Assembly: GCA_029570835.1 (NCBI GenBank)
Contig: JAKPTX010000117.1
Span: 18,514 to 82,513, forward strand
DNA length: 64,000 bases
Source of the DNA: Bacteroidota bacterium
GTDB taxonomy: Bacteria > Bacteroidota > Bacteroidia > Bacteroidales > WCHB1-69
Direction of reading: 5' to 3'
The notes below the pieces were generated by a model. That model saw only the letters and a program-made list of their open reading frames with translations, made no database searches and had not been told where the DNA came from. The position numbers and the translations under genes were made by a program. Of this stretch, positions 59,242 through 64,000 are shown one piece after another; the stretch's first letter is position 1, and each line of letters begins with the position of its first letter.

Positions 59242-62130
59242 ATGAATAGAAAACAGCAATTCTTTCTCCTTATTTTAACTGTAATGATCCCATTTTCTCT
59301 ATTTTCTCAGACGGTAAACTCAACCAGTTGGGCTGAAAAACAGCTTCAAAAGATGAGTTTGGAAGAAAAAATTGCTCAATTGATGGTTATTCGGATTCAT
59401 TCCAATCAGGATGAAAATTACAATCTGAAGAAGATCGAAGAGATTAAGCAATACCAACCCGGAGGAGTCTGTTTTTTTCAGGGTGGTCCGGTACGGGAGA
59501 TCGCATTAACCAACCGGATTCAAGCTGTAAGCAAAGTTCCGCTGTTGATTTCTATGGATGCTGAGTGGGGTCCTTCCATGCGATTGGACAGCATGCCGGT
59601 TTTTCCACGCAATATGACTTTAGGTGCTTTGGCTCCCCAATATGACAACCTGATTTACCAAATGGGTAAACAGATTGGTCTAGAGTTAAGAACTTTGGGA
59701 ATTCATGTCAATTATGCTCCGGTGGTGGATGTGAACAACAATAATAAAAATCCGGTGATCAACAGCAGGTCCTTTGGAGAGCAGAAAAACAGAGTTGTTG
59801 TCAAAGGATTGGCATATATGCGGGGCTTACGCGACGGGGGTGCCGTGCCTTGTGCCAAGCATTTTCCCGGACATGGAGATACCGATGTGGACTCCCACCT
59901 GGGACTCCCCACTATTTTAAAATCCAGGAAAGAGTTGGATGAGACAGAACTGTATCCTTTCCGCGAAATGATTAATCAGAATGTGGAGATGATTATGGTC
60001 TCTCATTTGAATATTCCCGCACTGGATGATTCCGAAAATTCGATTGCGTCGCTCTCCTACCCTATTGTTACCGATTTGCTCAAAAAGGAGATGCGTTTCA
60101 AAGGCATTGTCATATCGGATGGAATGGAGATGGATGGGATTCGCAAATATCACAAAGAGGGTGCTGAAGCGGAAATTCTCTGCTTAAAAGCCGGTGTTGA
60201 TCAACTCTGTTTGCCTGCGGATTTGAGTATTGTGATTCCTGAAATTGCCAAAGCTGTTCGGGAAGGAATCATCTCTGAAAAAGAGATCAATGATAAATGT
60301 CTCAAGATTTTACAACTCAAAGAGCGTTTGGGATTGACTCACTACACCCCACTATCAACTCAAGTAGAACATTTAGTGAACAACAAAGAGGCTGATGATT
60401 TAATCAAAGAGATTGAAACTAAAGCATTGACACTGCTTACTAATCAGGGAATTATTCCTCTGATTGACAAAACGGAAACAACCCTTTTAATTGTGGGAGA
60501 TACCCAAACGATTCCATACAGTAAGAAAGTTGCTGAAGAGCAAAATCTACCCTATATTGAACTCAACAGAGAGTTTAAACCGAAAGAAGCAGATCAGGTT
60601 TTGCAATTCCTAAGTAACTATCAGGAGGTGATTGTGTTATACAGCAACACCAATCAAAACCCTGCCCGTCAATATGGAATTACGGAGCAAGCCGTACAAT
60701 TGTTTGAAAAACTTGCCAAATCAAAAAAGGTTGTTTTAGCTCTTTTCGGTAATCCTTATGCATTGGAGCAATTCAAAAAAGTGGATCATTTCGAGGCTGT
60801 GATCATTGGATATCAACGTACGGAGAACAGCATCCGTGGTGCCGTTCAGGGAATTCTGGGGGAACTACCTTTTAAAGGATTACTTCCTGTTTCAACACTC
60901 CATTTTAAATCGGGAGAAAACTTTTATTCTCAAACTGCTTCGAAAGAGAATTTATCCCGGATTTCTCCTGTCAATGCGGCTTTGATTGACTCCATTGTAA
61001 TAGACGGAATCCAGCGAAATATCTATCCCGGATGCCAGGTGATGGTAGTCAAAAGTGGAGAAACCGTGTTCAAGAAAAGTTATGGCACTTTAGATGGAGA
61101 TCCGGCACATCCGGTTGAAGAGAACACCCTTTATGATATCGCTTCCATCACCAAGATTGCTTCTACCACATTGGCTGTCATGAAGTTATATGAGGAGGGG
61201 AAGATCAAGCTACGTCACCATGTGGAGGAATATCTTCCATTTTATGAAGATACTCCTGTTGGAAAAACAAGAATTGAAGAACTGCTCACACACACTTCCG
61301 GTTTACCGGCTTACATTCCTTTTCATCAACTGTTGAAAAGCGACAGCATGCGCTATCTCTACCTTAATGATATTTCCAACGAACGTTTTAATGTTCCGGT
61401 TGCAAAAAATCTTTTTGTAAGTTCCGATTTTCAGCAATGGATTAGAAATGAGATCAAAAACTGCAAATTGAACAAACAAAGATATGTATACAGTGATTTG
61501 GGGTTCATTTTACTCTGTGACATCATTGAAAAGATCTCCGGAGAATCATTAGACAGATACGTAAAAAAACATTTCTACATCCCTTTGGGCATGCACAACA
61601 CTTGTTATAATCCGTTATTGCAAGGGGTTTATGAGCAAAGGATTGCACCTACCGAAAATGATACGTTGTTCCGGATGCAATTGGTTCGGGGCTACGTTCA
61701 TGATCAAAATTGTGCATTGATGGGTGGCGTTTGCGGACATGCCGGTATTTTTTCAACCACAGAAGATCTGGCAATCCTTTTTCAAATGTTACAGCAAGAG
61801 GGAAAATATAATGGTAAAACCTACTTCAAAAAATCAACCGTAAAACTCTTCACATCTCCTTATGAGATTCATCGCACTTCTATTCGAGGTTTAGGTTTTT
61901 ACACACCCAATGCGGAGGAAAAGAGTTCTATTCTTCCTGTTCAAGCCGGTGCTCAAACTTATGGACATCAAGGATTTACCGGAACAGTGATTTGGAGTGA
62001 TCCTGATGCAGAGTTGATTTACATTTTTCTTTCCAATCGAGTTTACCCCAATGCTGAGCCTAATCTTCTTTCTCAAAGCAAGATAAGACTCATTTTGCAT
62101 GAAAAATTTTATGAATTTTTAACACAATAA
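59242..62130 (+). CDS. Glycoside hydrolase family 3 (NagZ-like) fused to a beta-lactamase-family domain
   Basis: A 962-aa exported protein (signal ending SLFSQ). Residues ~25-560 are GH3: MSLEEKIAQLMVIRIHS, SMDAEWGPSMRL, and the NagZ signature AKHFPGHGDTDVDSHLGLP with the His/Asp acid-base pair, then VISDGMEMDGI with the nucleophile Asp. This points to beta-N-acetylhexosaminidase activity on peptidoglycan. Residues ~590-960 form a class C/serine hydrolase domain: SxxK in DIASITKIASTTLAV, YxN-like YSDLGF, HTSGLP and GHQGFTGT. The pairing suggests combined cleavage of sugars and peptides of murein fragments. The fusion is known in Bacteroidota. Confidence 0.9.
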   Translation: MNRKQQFFLLILTVMIPFSLFSQTVNSTSWAEKQLQKMSLEEKIAQLMVIRIHSNQDENYNLKKIEEIKQYQPGGVCFFQGGPVREIALTNRIQAVSKVPLLISMDAEWGPSMRLDSMPVFPRNMTLGALAPQYDNLIYQMGKQIGLELRTLGIHVNYAPVVDVNNNNKNPVINSRSFGEQKNRVVVKGLAYMRGLRDGGAVPCAKHFPGHGDTDVDSHLGLPTILKSRKELDETELYPFREMINQNVEMIMVSHLNIPALDDSENSIASLSYPIVTDLLKKEMRFKGIVISDGMEMDGIRKYHKEGAEAEILCLKAGVDQLCLPADLSIVIPEIAKAVREGIISEKEINDKCLKILQLKERLGLTHYTPLSTQVEHLVNNKEADDLIKEIETKALTLLTNQGIIPLIDKTETTLLIVGDTQTIPYSKKVAEEQNLPYIELNREFKPKEADQVLQFLSNYQEVIVLYSNTNQNPARQYGITEQAVQLFEKLAKSKKVVLALFGNPYALEQFKKVDHFEAVIIGYQRTENSIRGAVQGILGELPFKGLLPVSTLHFKSGENFYSQTASKENLSRISPVNAALIDSIVIDGIQRNIYPGCQVMVVKSGETVFKKSYGTLDGDPAHPVEENTLYDIASITKIASTTLAVMKLYEEGKIKLRHHVEEYLPFYEDTPVGKTRIEELLTHTSGLPAYIPFHQLLKSDSMRYLYLNDISNERFNVPVAKNLFVSSDFQQWIRNEIKNCKLNKQRYVYSDLGFILLCDIIEKISGESLDRYVKKHFYIPLGMHNTCYNPLLQGVYEQRIAPTENDTLFRMQLVRGYVHDQNCALMGGVCGHAGIFSTTEDLAILFQMLQQEGKYNGKTYFKKSTVKLFTSPYEIHRTSIRGLGFYTPNAEEKSSILPVQAGAQTYGHQGFTGTVIWSDPDAELIYIFLSNRVYPNAEPNLLSQSKIRLILHEKFYEFLTQ

Positions 62131-62215
62131 GCTAAAAAATCCTATTATTTTGAACTTTAGTAACTTAAAATACAAAAAAACTGAATTTTGTGTTAAAAAA
62201 TAGCGATTTTTTCCT

Positions 62216-62223
62216 TATCTTTG
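62216..62223 (+). promoter_or_regulatory. Putative -7 box of the OmpA/TPR lipoprotein gene
   Basis: TATCTTTG; leader of about 80 nt to the ATG at 62304. Confidence 0.6.
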
Positions 62224-62303
62224 CAGGTTCAATTCATTTTCAATAAATTGAAATAAAAAAACGAAAATATATTTATTAAATAATCAAATCAATATTAAAA
62301 ATC

Positions 62304-64000
62304 ATGATGAAAAATTTAAAAAATTTACTTTTCATAAGTTTAGTAGCACTTTTGGTAGCTAGCTGCGGATTTGGTAAAATGGTGCCCAAATCACAAGTGC
62401 AAATGAAACTTGAAAACCAGGATTTAGAAAACAAGGGTGGCAAGGTTGAATATACAGTAAAAGGTACTGTTCCCCCTAAATTTCTTAAAAAGAGAGCATC
62501 TATGGATATTCAAGTTCCCGTTTTAATGACTGATGCTGACGGAAAAACCAAAGAAGTAATTAAAACAGTTAAACTTGTAGGACAAAAATCCAAAGAAGAA
62601 GGTGTTCGTATTCCATATAAAACCGGTGGTTCTTTTACTGTTTCCGGATCATTTGATTTCAAGGATGAGTATGAAGATCAAGGTGTTTACGCTTTACAAA
62701 CAGCAAATCTAAAAAAGAAATCTTTTACCTATGAGCCTTTATTAATTACTGAAGGAATTAGTAATACAGCTTCCAGAATCTCCTTGACACCTGTTCTTTC
62801 CGATAAAGCAGGTAGTGGAACTACTCTACTTTTTGCTCCTCACAACTACCAACCTGAGTATATTACTCAAGAAGGAACCATCTACTTTGAGGTTGACAGA
62901 TCTAACTTGAATTGGAATTTAAAATTAAACAGAGATGCCCAAGCAAAACAGATTGTTCAAGATTTCATCGCTTTCATGGAGCAAGCTTTAGCTGAGAACA
63001 GAGTTGTTGATAAAGTAGTCATTACCGGATGGGCTTCTCCCGAAGGTGAAGAATCTCGCAACCAAGGTTTATCTGAAAGAAGATTAGAGGAAGGCAAAAA
63101 ATGGTTTGAAAGTGAATTGAAAAAATGGCAAAGAAACTATGCCAGAAAAAATAAACTTAAAGTAAAAGATGTTCAACTTCCTGAATTTGCATTTGAAAAT
63201 AAAGCTAACGGAGAAGACTGGTACGGATTCCAGGCTGCTGTTGAAAAATCCAACATTGCTGAACGCAATAAAATTATGAATGTGGTACAATCTCAAGAAA
63301 CCAGTGCTATGAAAGAGCAAAAAATTCGCGAGATGACCGATATCTATCCTGAAATTGCAGAGATGATCCTCCCTCCATTGAGAAGAGTTGAAATAAAAAT
63401 GATCTATAATAAGCACTTATTCAACGAAAAACAAATTCCTACAGTAGTACTTAACAATCCTGAGCAACTTTCCTTAAATGAAAGATTGTATGGTGCATCT
63501 CAAATTGAAGATCTTAAGGATAAAGCTAAAGTTTATAATGCGATTATCGAAAATAGTGACCTTCAATCTGATTGGAGAGCATATAACAACTTAGCTGCTA
63601 TAGAATTAAACCAATTTTTAGAAGATGGTAATCCTGCACATTTAACAAAAAGTACTGACCTTTTAAAGAAAGCTGCTGCTACTTCACCTAACAATGGTAT
63701 TATTTTGAATAACATGGCTATTGCTTATTTCTTAAGCGGGGATGTTCAAAGTGCAAGAAACAATTTTGAGAAATCAGCTAAAGCTGCTGTTCTTCCTGTA
63801 AAACAAGATTATAACTTAGGTATGTACAAAATATTAGATGGTGATTATGCTGCTGCACAAGAAGCTATGGGTAACAAAAGCTGTGATTATAGTGTTGCTT
63901 TAGCTCAATTATTAACTAAGAATTATGGTGCTGCTAAATCTAATTTAGATTGTATCAATCCTAAAAACGCACAAGTTTATTATCTGTTGGCTGTTGTTGC
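62304..64000 (+). CDS. Lipoprotein with OmpA-like and TPR regions (3' end outside window)
   Basis: Missing from the ORF track because it has no stop before the window ends; I followed the frame from ATG at 62304 (62307 also possible) and found it open for 565 codons. The signal MMKNLKNLLFISLVALLVASCGFG carries a lipobox ASC. A beta-rich region of ~190 residues is followed by an OmpA-like peptidoglycan-binding segment (VVITGWASPEGEESRNQGLSERR), and the visible C-terminal part has TPR-like helices (SDWRAYNNLAAIELNQFL, NNGIILNNMAIAYFLSGDVQSARNNF). Probably a periplasmic envelope-anchoring scaffold. I do not recognise a named family. Confidence 0.82.
   Translation, partial: MMKNLKNLLFISLVALLVASCGFGKMVPKSQVQMKLENQDLENKGGKVEYTVKGTVPPKFLKKRASMDIQVPVLMTDADGKTKEVIKTVKLVGQKSKEEGVRIPYKTGGSFTVSGSFDFKDEYEDQGVYALQTANLKKKSFTYEPLLITEGISNTASRISLTPVLSDKAGSGTTLLFAPHNYQPEYITQEGTIYFEVDRSNLNWNLKLNRDAQAKQIVQDFIAFMEQALAENRVVDKVVITGWASPEGEESRNQGLSERRLEEGKKWFESELKKWQRNYARKNKLKVKDVQLPEFAFENKANGEDWYGFQAAVEKSNIAERNKIMNVVQSQETSAMKEQKIREMTDIYPEIAEMILPPLRRVEIKMIYNKHLFNEKQIPTVVLNNPEQLSLNERLYGASQIEDLKDKAKVYNAIIENSDLQSDWRAYNNLAAIELNQFLEDGNPAHLTKSTDLLKKAAATSPNNGIILNNMAIAYFLSGDVQSARNNFEKSAKAAVLPVKQDYNLGMYKILDGDYAAAQEAMGNKSCDYSVALAQLLTKNYGAAKSNLDCINPKNAQVYYLLAVV

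Noticed and set aside
1-64000. tRNA, rRNA, insertion-sequence transposase or integrase genes
   Set aside because: I looked on both strands and in the translated ORFs and saw none; the repeats here are non-coding.

Overview
The window is chromosomal DNA from a Bacteroidota bacterium, most likely of the order Bacteroidales. Evidence: many gene starts are preceded by the Bacteroidota -7 box TAnnTTTG; Shine-Dalgarno sequences are mostly absent; there is a type IX secretion (T9SS) plug protein and a secreted C10 protease with a T9SS-type C-terminal sorting domain; TonB proteins, lipoproteins and the nusB-DUF1573-yajC-YbbR-coaE gene order are typical of the group. DNA is AT-rich throughout. No tRNA, rRNA or CRISPR array was found. 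The window begins inside an alanine racemase gene and ends inside an OmpA/TPR lipoprotein gene.

Layout. 0-2.4 kb: alanine racemase end and a WbpM/CapD-type nucleotide-sugar dehydratase. 2.5-5.4 kb: a visibly AT-richer island with a 57-aa ORF overlapping an ADP-ribosyltransferase-like gene (possible toxin-antitoxin-like pair), then a type II restriction-modification pair with a BglII/BstYI-type endonuclease. 5.4-16.2 kb: accessory zone of lipoproteins, small membrane proteins, a Cas4/RecB-RNase H-like nuclease fusion, an ECF sigma/putative anti-sigma operon and a B12-radical SAM protein, separated by repeat-packed intergenic regions. 16.2-53.5 kb: mostly housekeeping genes (dtd, purK, tadA, glmM, nrdJ, fabD, pyrH, frr, gcvH, two tandem TonB genes, nusB, yajC, coaE, T9SS plug, tsaB, recG, rlmH, C10 protease, rfbB, upp, gcvP, glycosyltransferases, rlmD, a mechanosensitive channel). 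53.5-57 kb: second repeat-packed zone with genes of unknown function. 57-64 kb: a minus-strand DUF6132-trx-marR operon with a clear tandem operator, an Mrp ATPase, a GH3/beta-lactamase fusion and the truncated lipoprotein gene.

The most unusual signal is between the genes. Nearly all short tandem repeats have a 7-bp unit (ATTACGA, AGGTAGA, GGCGGAA, TTTCGGA, TTCTAAA, TTTCGAC, AGAAATA), and different unit types are joined in one continuous 7-bp register into mosaic arrays of 7-14 heptads. Several arrays run directly into the -7 box of accessory-gene promoters, three times with the same junction. Interleaved with them are a dispersed element whose core is 49-50 bp in six of seven copies (the seventh carries a nested insertion), a roughly 160-bp repeat with two palindromes, and several hairpin repeats. 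These occupy 5.4-20.7 kb and 54.7-56.3 kb and are almost absent from the housekeeping block between.

Functional links: glmM, alr, the nucleotide-sugar enzymes, glycosyltransferases and the GH3 fusion concern the cell envelope; nrdJ and the radical SAM protein both imply cobalamin availability; gcvH and gcvP belong to the glycine cleavage system but lie 17 kb apart; the C10 protease is a likely client of the secretion system represented here by its plug protein.
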